Assembly: GCA_022315425.1 (NCBI GenBank)
Contig: JAIUPT010000028.1
Coordinates: 744,001 to 808,000, forward strand
From: Pseudevernia furfuracea
Lineage: Eukaryota; Ascomycota; Lecanoromycetes; Lecanorales; Parmeliaceae
Reading direction: 5' to 3'
Length of the DNA: 64,000 bases
The notes beneath the pieces were generated by a model. It had not been told where the DNA came from, did not search any database, and saw only the letters and a program-made list of their open reading frames with translations. Below, piece by piece: positions 32,065 through 44,585 of the stretch. The stretch's first letter is position 1. The number at the start of each line of letters is the position of its first letter. Made by a program: the position numbers and the translations under genes.

Positions 32065-33471
32065 GCGGGATTTGTCAGGCGGTATGGACATTGAACATCC
32101 CTGGTACATGACCTATCGGAGTTCCTGCAATGTTTGCATTGCAAGGATTCGGTGGATCTAGTGCATGCATGAACGGTCAATGACCGAATGTGTCTCAGAT
32201 TATTGCATCCAGTAATTGAGACGGGTTTGCAGGATTTTGCAAGCCTCGCTACTGCCAGATCATCGTGTGACTGCCATCGACACCGAAGCTTTAGTGGCTC
32301 TGCTTTCATTGGCCGACTCTATCAACATTTCTGCTTTGCAGGAGGCCACTCATGCCTAACACGAGTGAAAAATATGCTGCGCATTTTTATCACGCTTCTT
32401 TTTCAAGGAAGTGAGCAGACACCGAACGCAAGGTTCCTTGATCCTTCCCACCCGATATGCACCTCCATTGGCCGAAGACTTTTAACTCCGCAGTTAATCA
32501 GAATTATGACCGCCGTCGGCTTTCCAGAAGGCGGTCCTCAGGTATAAAGCCATCGTGCTTGCGCCCTCCCACCTTTCGGCCCCTCGCACATGTTCCATCA
32601 CCGCTTCGCTGCGCCTCACACGCGGCATGATTCGTGAAAAATTCTCATTGGTCTTGCTGCACCTGCCCGCGAGCGTGCGTCTCGTACAATTATCTCTTCT
32701 GGCGCTTGGAACCCATTCCTTTTTCGTTGGGCACCGATCTTGCTCTTACCGAGATCAGATGGTTCACTTTGTCCCCGGTGTCGTTGGTGATTCCTAACGA
32801 ACATGAGAGGGGAAGAATTCAACATTTGGCTAAGCTTTTGGCCGTGCTGGCTGCAGACGCCAGGATGATAACCAATGGGCGTCGTTTCCACCCACACTCT
32901 CTGAACCCCACGAATGGCGGGGCTTGTACCTCTCGAAAGTTACAGTTAATATCTGAATCGTGAGCTTTAAGAGTGTTAGCCTGTGTTTTCCCGGACTTTC
33001 AAGGGATTTTCAAGGGTTTCGGTCGGGTAAGGGACGTCCATCCTGGAGGCGGTCAGGTTATGGCATTTTCTGCGCTTGATGCACTTTAGGTCGCCTCTCT
33101 TGTCCACCGTCTGCTTCAACTCTCCCTCCGCCCTTTCTTTCCGTCTCCTAAATCGCCCTTCAAATTCCGCAGGTCTTTGTTGCTCGCCCTCAAACCTCCT
33201 TGCCACGAGACGCACTCACAAGATTCTTTTGGCTTCATACGATTCACCTACATTGCTGCTTGTGACCCGAGAATCTTTTAACAAAGCACAAACCGCTTCA
33301 CTTCAAATTTCCCCTCTACGAACAAGGAGCAAGCCCCTCAACGAAACAAGACACCAATCTTCCACAAGTCTCCCCACATCCAATCATCATTGAAGTGGTT
33401 GGCCTACCAGAAATCTCAGTACCCAGAGCAGAGTTACGTAGAGGGACCACAACAACCGCAAGACGCAAAAG
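32065..33471. other. Gene-poor stretch between BUB3 and the CaaX orphan
   Basis: No convincing gene. Open frames of 80-119 codons overlap and have no recognisable motifs. From about 33080 the plus strand is strongly pyrimidine-rich (TCTTGTCCACCGTCTGCTTC...), like a fungal promoter/leader for the gene at 33472. Confidence 0.5.
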
Positions 33472-34312
33472 ATGCCGGAAGACACTACACAGGAGAAGCA
33501 AGCAATGGGGTCCAGTAATGCTCATTGGAAGACACGTTCCAACAATGACACTGGTGTCATTTCAACTAAAGATAAGACTACGATGAAGAAACGGATCACA
33601 GTGGAGGGGAACAAAGACATGATGAGCGAGGATCGTCTAATGGATTCTTCGACAGCAACGACAGTGTCGAGCGAGTCAAAACAGACCGGCAATTCGACTT
33701 CCTCCTGTATTCTCGGAGCAGAGACGGATCCCACGTCGTCACCGTCAGAGATATTGAATGAACCTGATCGGAAGTGCACGGAGTCGCCTATAGACTCCGA
33801 TAAAGCAGTGTACGGTTCAGATTCTATTCATTCGAAATCGTCCGAGTCTTCCACGGAATATAACGACTTTAAAACAAATAAAATCGCAGCTGTAGACCTT
33901 GATAAGGTCGAAGCTATGGGAGGTCAGTTTGACGAGTCAAGCGTTAAAAGAGAAGCTGTCAGCTTTCACAACCCAGTGAATGACATGGAAGCGCAATTCA
34001 TCAACGACAAGGTCAAAAAGGCAAATAGTGAGCCATGCAAACTCACCGTGTTGTAATTCGTTACTGACGACTCTTGCAGCTACCATGGAGGACATCGACC
34101 TTCGTCCCGAGGTACATTATCGAGACCACGGGTCCTCCTTCCAAGTCTCCGCACGACAGGAGTCTGACATTCCTCTTGATACGGAAGGTGACACCGATCA
34201 CAAGCCCAAAGTACATTCCGCACCGGAAGCCTTTCAACACTCCGACACGGAGGAGGAGCACAACAATGAAAGGCCAAGGAGGCGCTGTTCTGCCTGTTGC
34301 ATCATCATGTAG
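33472..34312 (+). CDS. Orphan Ser/Glu/Asp-rich protein ending in a CaaX box
   Basis: Not recognised. Exons 33472-34027 and 34080-34312 are joined over a 52-bp intron (GTGAGC...TTGCAG, TTACTGAC branch) to 262 residues. The sequence is rich in Ser, Thr, Glu, Asp and Lys with almost no hydrophobic clusters, so it should be disordered. The end is the only clear functional signal: NNERPRRRCSACCIIM. The last four residues, Cys-Ile-Ile-Met, fit a farnesylated CaaX box; the preceding Arg run and extra cysteines fit a second membrane signal (polybasic stretch, palmitoylation). The prediction is a lipid-anchored, membrane-tethered flexible protein. That the CaaX box lies exactly at the stop after a good intron supports the gene model. 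Function unknown. Confidence 0.6.
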
Positions 34313-35604
34313 TGCACGGTGTTGAACGCAGGGGCGTATCACTACATACCACCATTTTTGAGTGCTGCGGGGAAGGTTCCGAACGCATTCTGTCATTTCA
34401 GCGCGGAGTTTTAGGCGTTAGTCATACTCCTGGCATCATAGGTCGCACACACTCCTCTGTAGCGCTGGCGCTGCAGAGTCAAGCGTGTTGGACGTGCCTA
34501 GATCATTCCATGCATCTCATGTTTGTCCTTTGTTAGATAGATCTCTTTGTCAGGCCAGGGGTTGATTATATACCCATAGACCTCCTCCGTAGACCATCAT
34601 GCTTTTGCTATCACACCGCTGTGCACTGCTGAGTTGACAAAGCGTTCATTCGCAGGCCTATCGTTCTCTGATCAAAACGAGTGTTGATTTTCACGGCCGG
34701 CTGCATTTTCTATTAGGACATTGTCCAGTCAACGCAGACAGCCAACGTCCTCAATGTACTGCCATTCTTTACGAGTCATGGGACGTACAGAGTGGAAGCA
34801 ATGCATGTTGAATTTGTCCAATAAAACGTGTAGTGATCATCTTGACGCAAGTCAAGCCAAGCAGCATAAATCTTTGGGGCGCATATCACACTGTACCTCG
34901 AACAGCTGACTCCGTTCCCAGTGGTTGAACCTTAAACCTGGTAGATGGATGGAGACCTGGTTTGCGAGAGGGTCGGCTCGTTGCTGCCAGGACCATATGA
35001 CGAATGACTATCCTGGGTTTCCATCGTGCAATGTGAAAGATCTGCAGCTTACCCGTTAAGGTCGTGCTGGCAGAAGTTAGAACAGGCATCACATGCACAT
35101 GCACAAAATTGTGCAGCGAATGATCTGCCTCTCCATCGAGACTTTGCATAATGCAGGTCGTGCTAGATGAGTAAAATGATCCGATCCTTGAATTCGGCAT
35201 AAACCTACCCACGGCCGGAGACGCTATGAAAATTTTTCATTGGCTAGGTATCTAGTACTGCCACACATTTAGCACCAGGATTTTCAATTAATGACCGTGG
35301 CCATGTTGGCAGAAAATTGGTAGCGTCGCAGCACAGAAGTCATTGACCCAGGATCATGCAGGAACGGCAAGCCTGATTCGCCTCGTTCCTGCGAATGTGT
35401 GAGCTGGACTCGTAAGTCAGAAAAGATGTCGGCCACCATTGACCCATGAGGCTGCAGATCGACTGTGTACGAGTATTGATGGGCAAGTCTATGCTCTCGA
35501 GCTAGGGCTTCTTTTTCTTGACAAATTCCCTTTAACCTTTTCATTAAAACCTCCACAATCCTTAGTGTCAATACCAAGCTATCAATCGAGCATTGACGCC
35601 AGCA
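34313..35604. other. Gene-poor stretch
   Basis: Nothing supported. Open frames on both strands overlap and look random. Confidence 0.45.
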
Positions 35605-36694
35605 ATGACGAGCATAGGCCAAAAGTACAGGTTAGCAAAGGAGTACGAAAGAGACATGGGATATGTCCAAAAGGAACGTGATGGGAGAGACCGACTGTCG
35701 GACAACGTTGGGCAGTGGCTTGCATCGGAGGCAAGACGTGTAAAATTTACATCACCAGGAGCAGAGCTAGGTAACACTGCCATTTTTCAAAGAGACAGAC
35801 AGGTACCTCAATTGCATGTACAGCACCACTGACTCACAGAATGTAGCAGCTAGCTCAAAACCTGAAGGCCTGCCCAAGGGTCATCCAAATGAACCTACAG
35901 TGACGAAAGGCAGAGTCTCGATTGAAACACATGGACCACAATGGTTTGAGGAAAATGTTGAGGGTCCAACCGTGTCTGAAAGACCGGACCAGGGTTGTGA
36001 TTTCCGCGAACCTCAAGGTCAACGAGAGGGTCCGGGGGACGCTACGGATCCCTTCGTAGCCGTTTCCGAAGGCCCCAAACTCGAGCGTGATAAGCTAGAA
36101 TCTGAAGACTTGATTTCTCAATCCGAGAACGAAGTGAAGAACCTTGAAGTTGCCTGGGCCACTCGCTCTGTCCCAAAGCATTCGACGCCTTCCACGGACC
36201 TGGAATCGCACATCCTAGGAGAACCTTATTGTGGCATCACCGAGTCAGATGTTTCTATTCGTGGACTGGAGTGTTTGAGTTTCGGCTTCTCGAATTCACT
36301 CTCGGGCTCTGGGATTTCTTTCCAGCGGTATCCCACTAGCTTCGAAATAGCTTCGCAGGGCTTGGGAACTCAGTTCGAAAGGAGCCCATCAACCAGCTGC
36401 AGCCCCGAGTCACTGACTCTCCCAACCAAAGATGAAGCAGAGTCTATATCAGATGGGGTCACCCATGCACATGGTTAGCCTCTTTCATCGCTTCCAAGAA
36501 CTTCTGGCTAAATTTTCTCAGCCTTCATGAGCTATATTGAGAGCATGAACAAAGATGTAGGCGGACGGCTTCTTTGCTCAAAGGACAGAGGCGGCAGCCA
36601 GGTTCCTGATGATGTCTCCCATATCGATTCAGGCCTTGAGAATCTCGATGAAATGGAAGACGGTGGAGGGTGGCATAAGCTGCCTTCTCAATAA
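35605..36694 (+). CDS. Orphan Ser/Glu-rich protein
   Basis: Not recognised. The model is 35605-35739, 35840-36473 and 36522-36694, giving 313 residues. The second intron (48 bp, GTTAGC...CTCAG with GGCTAAAT) is convincing because sequence on both sides stays low in random-frame features and ends cleanly at TAA. The first intron is uncertain: a donor at 35740 (GTAAAA, 100 bp) or a 37-bp intron from 35803 both keep frame. The start helix (QKYRLAKEYERDMGYVQKER) is charged, the rest is rich in Ser, Glu, Pro and Gly with no domain, signal peptide or membrane segment. It may be lineage-specific like the CaaX protein 1.3 kb upstream. Confidence 0.4.
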
Positions 36695-39154
36695 TGGAAA
36701 TCGATCCATCAGTCACAGTCCACGTCGGAGTTCTTGCGCAAGAGAAAGTAAGAACAATGTCATAGATGTCAGCGAATATGCAGCTGGGATGGCAATGATT
36801 ACAGGAGCAAGCATTCTCGCTCGAGACGATACCAAAAATTGCCAGTGTTGGATGGCCAGGCACGCATTTGAAGTTTCCCAGATACTCGAGTATTTGTGGC
36901 GCTTCACATTCCTTTAGAAAGCCTGGTGAAAAATATTAAGATCTAGAGCAGTGCCTTTCCCCCTCCAATGGGTAGATGCGTCGAGGCATCAACATATTGG
37001 TCATACGGTTGCTACCAAAGTATCGACGTTCCGCCCTTGCAAAATCTGTTCTCGTTCTTTATTTACGTCTTCGTATGCTGTCTTTGCACATGCTCATTCT
37101 TAAGACCGGAAAGAGATTCCTTCCCACAATTCAGAAACCTCGATCAACATCTGTCGGTCAGTCTGTGACCGTACTAGACCGAACAGCCTTGCAGTGGAAC
37201 CTATCAGAGTGACGATGGTTGCAGGAAACATGAGCACAGCCATTCCAGAATACACGATGGAGAGGGCCAAATTGCCCTGCTTGGACACAATTCCAGTGGA
37301 TCTCGAGTACGTACGCTTTAGTTTGAACACATTTTTGAAATGAGGCATTCCCGTGCTGATGATGATTACGCAACCTAGATGGACTCCTGTCCTAGTGAGA
37401 TTCTAGGCCTTGCAAATTCGGTAGACAGACAGCCTATTTACCGGACCGAACAATGGTCATCGTGAGAGGACTGGTACCGAGATGGCGAATCACAACTCCG
37501 ACCTGCTCCAGTCTAGATCATCTCTGAGCTCGCAGTCTCACATAAGCATGTCGATGTGGGAGCTAGAGCTGCCATTTCCTCGAATTCGGCAAGCCAGGTC
37601 CAAAGTGGGGGTTCTGGTTTTTGGAGCGGACTTCGAAGTCAGGGTGGCAGTACTAGAGGCTGGAAATGCTGATCGTGAATCCTTAGGCTTGAGTTTGAGG
37701 CGCCACTGAAGTTTGGGTAGAATCGACAGAGGAAGGGATTTTTCCAGCCCACGCTTTTGTAAAGAAGCTTGCATTGTCCGGTTGGAGGATGCCGTTAGCA
37801 ATGATAGTTGCAGGGAGAAGGTGCGGCTGGGATACAGGGTTTTGCAGTAATAGCAAGGAAAGGGTACAGATTCATTCTCAATTCGCAAAGGCTCGTAGGG
37901 GGCGAAAATGAGGTCCAGGTGCGGAATGAAAGACAACTCATTAGACGTCTAGATCATATGGTGAACATCGTCGCCTAGATCTATAGAGTGCCAGTGACTT
38001 TGATTACGCTCGCATTTGATACGTCGGGTTTGGACTCGAAAGGGTCGCGCTGCAACCTTCAGAGGGTGATTAGTGAGGTGGTCTCCGTATGTATTGGGGA
38101 GTTTGCGGTTCAGTTGATAGCGAGGCTGGTGGCAACGGCAGTTAGGCGGAAATACCTCATTATTCGCCGTCCAACGTCGGGCTGCAGCCGGATCTTAGTA
38201 GTATGCACAGCTGAGTAACGCTAGCACAAATAACTGTGATAGGGAACAACGAGTTCGTATCCAAGCGCTGCTTTGGGATCACCCAAATACAACAGGTCGT
38301 ACTCGTACTCGATTGCAGAGTGTCGTCGTTTGTCTCCGCTAAATAATATGTCATGTGCTCAAGATGCATCCTTTGAATTTAAGTAGCCCCCGATGCCGAA
38401 TGAAACGCGCAATTGCCGGCGGGAAGCTGCATCAGAAGGTCCCAAGGGATTCGAATACTGCCGTTCTTTACCCAGTAACGGGGGTGCATGGATCGGAAGA
38501 AGTTTGATTGCATCGTCTGATCCACAATATGACAAGTTCTCCCACAGCCTCGTATTCTGCCAGCTACAGAGGTGAGGCAAGATGCTCGGTTCTGCGCTTG
38601 GTGTTTAGGTAGATGGCTTTCCTCAGTCTTGGTAGGAGTTCAGATATTCTTGTTCTTTTCACGCTGATCTTATGATCTTCAGCAATACTGTGCTCACTGC
38701 TGCTCTTATATAACGTCAAGGCCCCAGTGTGCATGAGCTTGACTCCCTGAATAAAACTTTCGGGTTACTGTGCATGATGTGTGTCAAGCTGACCCGGTAT
38801 ACTAGAACGAGCCTAACTCGATGATCATCAACCAATGCTCTTCTCTACCACATTTCGGACTCGTACGGCCGTACTTCTGTGCTAAGCTTCTTCCATTCTA
38901 ACCTTGCCAACTTTTGGTGATTACCAACGGCAGTTATGCTAGGTTACTTTCCGACCGTGGACCCAAGTTTCTTACTGCCCGGATGAAAGACAACCCGTCC
39001 ACTCGCCTTTTCTCACCGAATTCAATACTTGATGGAGCTTAGAATCTATGCGCAGTGAATCCCAAATTCATCAAACACATCATTGTGGTAGGAGGCATTC
39101 CATCTCTTAAGCAGGGGACAAACCTGCGACCCCGCTGGAGGGTGTTCACTCCAT
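36695..39154. other. 2.4 kb without a supported gene
   Basis: A minus-strand frame near 37130-37300 has a hydrophobic segment (LALSIVYSGMAVLMFPATIV) and another at 37538-37936 is basic and Ser-rich, but they do not splice together and lack family resemblance. They may be relics. Otherwise nothing. Confidence 0.4.
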
Positions 39155-39709
39155 ATGGCTAATCCATTCCATCTGAATACACGTAACATGGACTCAGCAC
39201 CAGACGTCCATCTCCAGCTCGCGCCGCGTACCAACTATGATAAAAGCATGGGCGTGGACTTGTGCTTGCTTAGCTTGTACGGCAAAGACGCTCCAAGAGA
39301 TCTCTTTACTGCATCATCTGCGTCTCCAAAGACTTCCAGTCTGACAGATGCCCACAGCCTTAAGCAAGAGACAGACTCGACGTATCGTGCTCGCGAACGT
39401 ACAGATTCAGAGAAGGCTGTCAAAGGGTGAGACGAGGAATCTCAGACTGACGGCCGGATGATGTCTCAAGAAGATACGGTGATATTCTTAGCGGGTCATA
39501 TTACGAATGACAGCAGTGACGAGCTGTACCGGCGTGGACAGGAGGCCGAGGCCATTATCAATGGTACGGACCGCGCTTTCGGTGGCTATTTCGGCAGCCA
39601 TTTCGACAAAGAGGTTTCAAACGATTTGGGCCTGTGGCCTCTCGCAGCCTCAAATCGTGAGGAAGCACAGGCAATGGTCGAAGGGCTAGAGCGCGCTCAC
39701 GGTAATTGA
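39155..39709 (+). CDS. Possible short orphan gene (two frames)
   Basis: Two successive plus-strand frames (39155-39430 and 39458-39709) look protein-like: hydrophilic Ser/Asp/Glu-rich, then AFGGYFGSHFDKEVSNDLGL. A GTGAGA donor sits at the end of the first (about 39429), but no acceptor joins the second in frame. It could be one gene with an unrecognised splice, two pieces of a decayed gene, or chance. Confidence 0.2.
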
Positions 39710-39980
39710 GCTCGCCAAAGATATACATACTCAGCTGACACAGTTGGCAGGAGCAACACAGATCACTCTTTAAAAGCACCGAATAGGGAATGCTACATGT
39801 GCTGCATGTACCTCTTCCAGCGGCATTTTGTTGAGCGGAAAATCTCCAGAGATCACGAGATAAGTGGAGAGTGTGTACTCTTGACGGCATACTCTTCATG
39901 AGACAGGGACCAGCATCAGCACGGTTTGGCGTTAGTCCATGGCAAGTCTTCTGAGAGGCAAGCCCTAATGTTTTGGCATC

Positions 39981-40998
39981 TCATTTGTCTAAGCCCCTGG
40001 CTTTCACGAAGCGACCTATCTGCTCTTTGCAAGTCTTTTCAGTGTACTGCTCTAATATATCGTAAAGTGATATGATTTCTTGGGAACACTCAACAGCTGC
40101 CTTGATGTCGATCTCGCCCTCGGCCAGCCAGCTAACAAGATTCTGCACCTTCTTCTGCTGGGTATTTAGGACTCCATTCACACCTCCTGGCTGGTCTTTG
40201 AGCATCGGTGTTGCACTGCTCAGAGCTGCTGCAGTACTGGCTGCAGCCTGCAAGCCGGCCTGCGTTGGCTTCAAAGTCAGGGCTAGAAAGATTGCAGTGA
40301 CTGCAATCACATGTGGCGGGTAGAGAAGTGGCAAGTCAGTCATATAGTGATCATTGATGATCGACCATGCTAGCGAAGTGTCATCTTGTGCCATGCTCAA
40401 TGTGTTCTGGAGATCTTGCAGCGTGCGATAAGGATGGTGAATGATGAGCTGAGAATTCATCTCAGAAATCAAGTAGAATTCGCATTCGCCTAGTTTGGAA
40501 ACATCCGAGACGATGAAGTCTGCTTAGGTCTTCTTCAGCCATGATGAATTGATGAGCAGTTGATGGAACAAACCTGGCCACACCTGACGGGCTTCGCTCA
40601 CGACAACTCTGATATGCTGAGGGCATTCTTCCATCTTGCAAGCCAAGTACAACGCAGTAGCCAGGACGAGATAGGGGTTCGTGCGGCGAATCTCCACTTT
40701 GCTGTAAAATCTGCGGAGATAGACTTGTGCTGTGGCTAGAGCCTGTTGCTTCAGAGTCATTCTCTTCCCCAACTTGGCCAACTCTAATGTAGTTATGTCA
40801 AGATTCTGCCGCATGCAACGACAAGTGTGATTACGTACGCTCTCTGAAGAAATGGTTGAGTAAACGGCGATCGGGCAAAGGATATTGCTGCACCAGAGCG
40901 CGATCATCATCCTCCAGCTTTTGCCTTGTCTCTGCCAGAGTCTCTCGAGAGAATTGCCAGTAGCGGCGCTGCGTCGATGCCCAATAGTTCGCTGCCAT
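39981..40998 (-). CDS. SSN8: Cyclin C (RNA polymerase II Mediator kinase-module cyclin)
   Basis: Encodes a 302-residue cyclin C, partner of the Cdk8/Ssn3 kinase in the Mediator kinase module. Exons 40839-40998, 40574-40783 and 39981-40519; introns 55 and 54 bp. Joined pieces give MAANYWASTQRRYWQF, the cyclin box FREQLAKLGKRMTLKQQALA then TAQVYLRRFYSKVEIRRTNP and YLVLATALYLACKMEECPQH, and the second box YPPHVIAVTAIFLALTL. An insertion of about 30 residues rich in Ala and Thr (GLQAAASTAAALSSATPML) lies between helices of the second box, as in many filamentous fungi. The C-terminus ends FVKARGLDK. It is divergent from the SAL1-like carrier gene. Confidence 0.95.
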
Positions 40999-41609
40999 CT
41001 CTCAACTTGTGGCAGCACTGACTCGAGATGTGTATCAGAGTGCCATGCAGTACGAATATTGAAAACAACAATATGAGTGTTTCACCATAAAATTCAACCT
41101 CTCGATTCCAGGCTAGAGCAAGGCGCAGAGCAAGATGCCACTGCGGCTTACTACTTCTTCGAAGTGTAGATCTCAAGCAGGATTACCTTCCGTCACCACA
41201 AGTTTTGGTACTCCATCTCAAGTTCTACGAGTACCCAATAATAGCCTCACTGAGCTAGATGATCGGAAGGACACGAAAGAGATGCTCGAGGTGGAACCTG
41301 ATGGAGGCTAGACGGAATTCAAGAGGGCAGGGGGGGGGTTGGAAGAGTGATCCGGGCCGAGGATTACCCGGTAGCGTGACCGCCCCGCTGCTGCGATCAA
41401 CAAGGGAACAATTGTCTAACTACGTACGAAGTATTCACAACTTCGCCTTACAATTATCAGTACAGATAGAGTATTGCATTGAACTTTCACATGGACGCCT
41501 AACAACTCCCATCCAAGAATATGTAACAGTCTGATCTCGGGCAACAAGCAAGAATCTCCTTCTATTCAAAGGCCATGAATCAACAGCGGTAACTTGACCT
41601 CCTGGCATC
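40999..41609. promoter_or_regulatory. Divergent intergenic region of SSN8 and the SAL1-like carrier
   Basis: The 611 bp between the two start codons should contain both promoters. A run of nine G's (about 41331-41339) is the only feature I see; there is no gene. Confidence 0.5.
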
Positions 41610-43676
41610 ATGGACGGTGAGGACCAGACCGCCCAAGATGCCCGAGTCAACAAGCTATGGAAAACTCTGGATACTCGGAATGAGGGCCGATTGAACCTCA
41701 ATGGCCTGAAGAAGGGGCTGAGCAACATCAATCATCGTTTGTACCAACCCGTTCTGTTAGTGATCTTTCTGACAGTCGTTACAGCTCTCAAAAATGCCGA
41801 CTCCCTTCTCCAAGATGTTATGAAAGCCGTGGATACGAATCGAGATGGCAGCATAGATTACTCTGGTGCGTGCAAAGAAAAAGGCCAATAGAACGCATGA
41901 CTGAAGAATCGATCAGAATTCCGAAAGTTCGTCGAACAGACAGAGAAAGAGCTCTGGCAGCTTTTCAAGAGCATCGATCGAGATCATAATGGCCAATTGG
42001 ACAAAGGAGAAATCAGATCAGCGTTTGAGAAAGCTGGGATTAAGCTACCAGGAACAAAGCTTGATCAGTTCTTCTCCGAGGTTGATACTAACCACGACGG
42101 CGTCATTACTTTTGACGAGTGGAGGTATGCAAACATGTCTCCAGGAAACTTTCTAGATCCTAACCTAACATGCTTCAGAGATTTTCTGCTGTTTATCCCG
42201 GCGAATACCCCGAACCTACGAGCGGTGCTTTCCTACTATTCGTCCACCGTTACCGTCAATCCGGAGGGGGATGTGCACGTATCAGACGATACCGTGGAGG
42301 GTTTAGGTAAAATCCAATTTCTTAGGAATCTCTTTGCAGCTTTGTTCGGTCTCGCCAAACCGGCCACTCTACAAAATCGATTAAAAGCCCCGTCACTGGT
42401 AATTGAGCAGAAAGCTTCCGCACAAACTACAGCAAAGCCTCTACCGGTCACTTTTCCCTGGGATCCGGGCGACCAGGATGCTCAGTACGAAGACATCTAT
42501 GACCTGGACGATTCTGCAGAAGATCAGCATGCGTCCAGAGAAAAGCTCCTGCTGACGGACCTCTTTCCCCCGGTAGGTTATTTCGTGGCCGGCGGAATCG
42601 CAGGCGTTGTCTCTCGAACAGCAACTGCGCCTTTGGATCGCCTGAAAGTGTACCTTATAGCTCAAGTGGGGGTCAAAGACGACGCAATAACTCACGCAAA
42701 GTCGGGAGCGCCTTTGAAAGCAGCGAAGACAGCAGGGAGACCCTTGGTGGAGGCAACAAAGGCACTATGGCGTATGGGAGGCATGCGAAGTCTATTCGCT
42801 GGAAACGGGCTCAACGTCGTCAAAGTGATGCCAGAGTCCGCCATCAAGTTCGGCAGTTACGAGGTAGGTACTTGGACATCTTAGAACGTTGCACGCTGAC
42901 CAATGCTGCAGGGTTCTAAACGTCTGCTCGCGCGCCTTGAAGGCCACGATGATCCCAAAGCCCTCAAGCCTTGGACGCAATTCTTCGCTGCTGGTCTGGG
43001 GGGGATCATTTCACAGTTAATCAGCCTACGTGGTATGTCTTGCAGACGTCGCTTACCGTGATCCAGATTCTGCATCTATCCCCTCGATACATTGAAATTG
43101 TAAGCCCGAATCGCATTCATATCCAGGGATCAACACTCTCACTGACTCTAACCCAGCCGTGTTCAAAACGAGACTGTCAAAGGTGGCCTTCACGGCAATG
43201 CCTTGATCCTTGCCACTGCTCGCAAGATGTGGGCTACCAGCGGCGTTCGCTCCTTCTACCGCGGTCTTCCTATGGGCCTTGTTGGCATGTTTCCTTACAG
43301 CGCCATCGATCTCACTACTTTCGAGTACCTCAAGCAATTCATTACCAGGCGCAAAGCGCGCCTTAAAAACTATGACGAGGATGATGTCACCCTTAGTAAC
43401 TTCACCACAGCCGGTATTGGCGCTTTTAGTGGAGCGTTTGGCGCCAGTACTGTGTATCCGCTCAACTTGCTTCGCACAAGACTGCAGAGTCAAGGCACCG
43501 CTATACATCCGCCGACCTACACCGGCATATGGGATGTGACGGTCAAGACGGTCAAGGGGGAGGGATTCAGGGGGTTGTTCAAGGGCATCACGCCGAACCT
43601 ATTGAAGGTGGTACCTGCTGTGTCGATTACTTATGTTGTATACGACAACTCGAAAATCGCGCTGGGGTTGCGATGA
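41610..43676 (+). CDS. SAL1: Calcium-binding mitochondrial carrier (SAL1/SCaMC, ATP-Mg/Pi type)
   Basis: Encodes a 585-residue inner-membrane carrier exchanging adenine nucleotides (ATP-Mg for phosphate in the family), regulated by cytosolic calcium. Seven exons: 41610-41736, 41785-41865, 41917-42124, 42179-42863, 42912-43015, 43067-43099, 43157-43676. The N-terminal EF-hands include DTNRDGSIDYSEF, DRDHNGQLDKGEI and DTNHDGVITFDEW; the first (DTRNEGRLNL) lacks some ligands. Three carrier repeats have PLDRLK, PLDTLK and PLNLLR signatures, the last with the Asn usual in Sal1. Two introns (48 and 54 bp) are multiples of three without stops, so the unspliced frame reads through them; conservation of NHPLKNAD and EWRDFLLF decides that they are spliced. 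Exon 6 is only 33 bp. A long acidic linker (DIYDLDDSAEDQ) precedes the carrier part. Confidence 0.94.
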
Positions 43677-44585
43677 TGACATTGACCATCACCACTTATA
43701 CTAAAAGGGTCCCTGGGATCTAGACCTCAGGTATGTTGGTTGAAGATGAATATACCCTGATGCTACGCGGATTTTGTGAATAGGGAATATTGGAGATATC
43801 TATAGAAGGGATTTTTGCTAGAGGTAATGAAACTGCAAGATGTGGTGGAAGGAGTGGAATTGTGGACCGAGTCTGGCCTTTGTTGGTGATATTTTGAGTA
43901 ATGATATTGGCCGGTGTAGTGTGAAAGGGTTTCAGCATGCGTAGAGGCAGGGCGATTGCAGGATGAAGATCTAGAGCCTTGAGTCAGGCTTTGAGCGAAG
44001 CTGGGCAGGTTAGCCTGGCCCTGCATCGCTGTGCATGTAGTCTGTTTTTTTAGAAGTCCCACTGGTTGGTATACACTTTCTTTACCCATTGTCCGCGTAT
44101 TGATACCCCATGAATGGTCCTTGAGATGCTTGAATGATTGATCGACTGATTGTTTCATATTAGACACCCCGAAAGGCTTCACAGGCGACAAAGGCCCATC
44201 CAGATCCCACTCCCTAACTTTAAGATGCGTTTATAGCTACCTTACTGTACATGCGCTGGGGTCTCAACACACGATCCAAAAGGGTTTTAGCACTAGCTCA
44301 CGGATGATCCCGCTGTCAAGACCACATGGGAAAAAGCCACAACTCGAGACACCAAAGAACCTTACCGCATGCAACTACATACCCTACCTACCTTACTGTA
44401 CATAACAACAATAATGTCGTCGACAACGTTTTGACACAATTCTGCACGACCAACCACGATGTTCAAGATTTTGATCCCCTAGAGTAAGACCTTTGACGGG
44501 GAAGGAAGCCCCTAGACGGTCTCCTTCTGACTAAAAACCAAAAACCTCTTCACCACATCTCTCTCTCTCTCTCACTCACTTCATC
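43677..44585. other. Intergenic region
   Basis: No gene supported; a minus-strand open frame at 43763-44191 is Ser/Gln/His-rich with no features. The right end (CTCTCTCTCTCTCACTCACTTC) is a pyrimidine-rich leader for the next gene. Confidence 0.5.

Noticed and set aside
36968..37212. Hydrophobic plus-strand frame (LFSFFIYVFVCCLCTCS) as a membrane protein
   Set aside because: Very short, no start context, no splice partners and opposite another equally weak hydrophobic frame.
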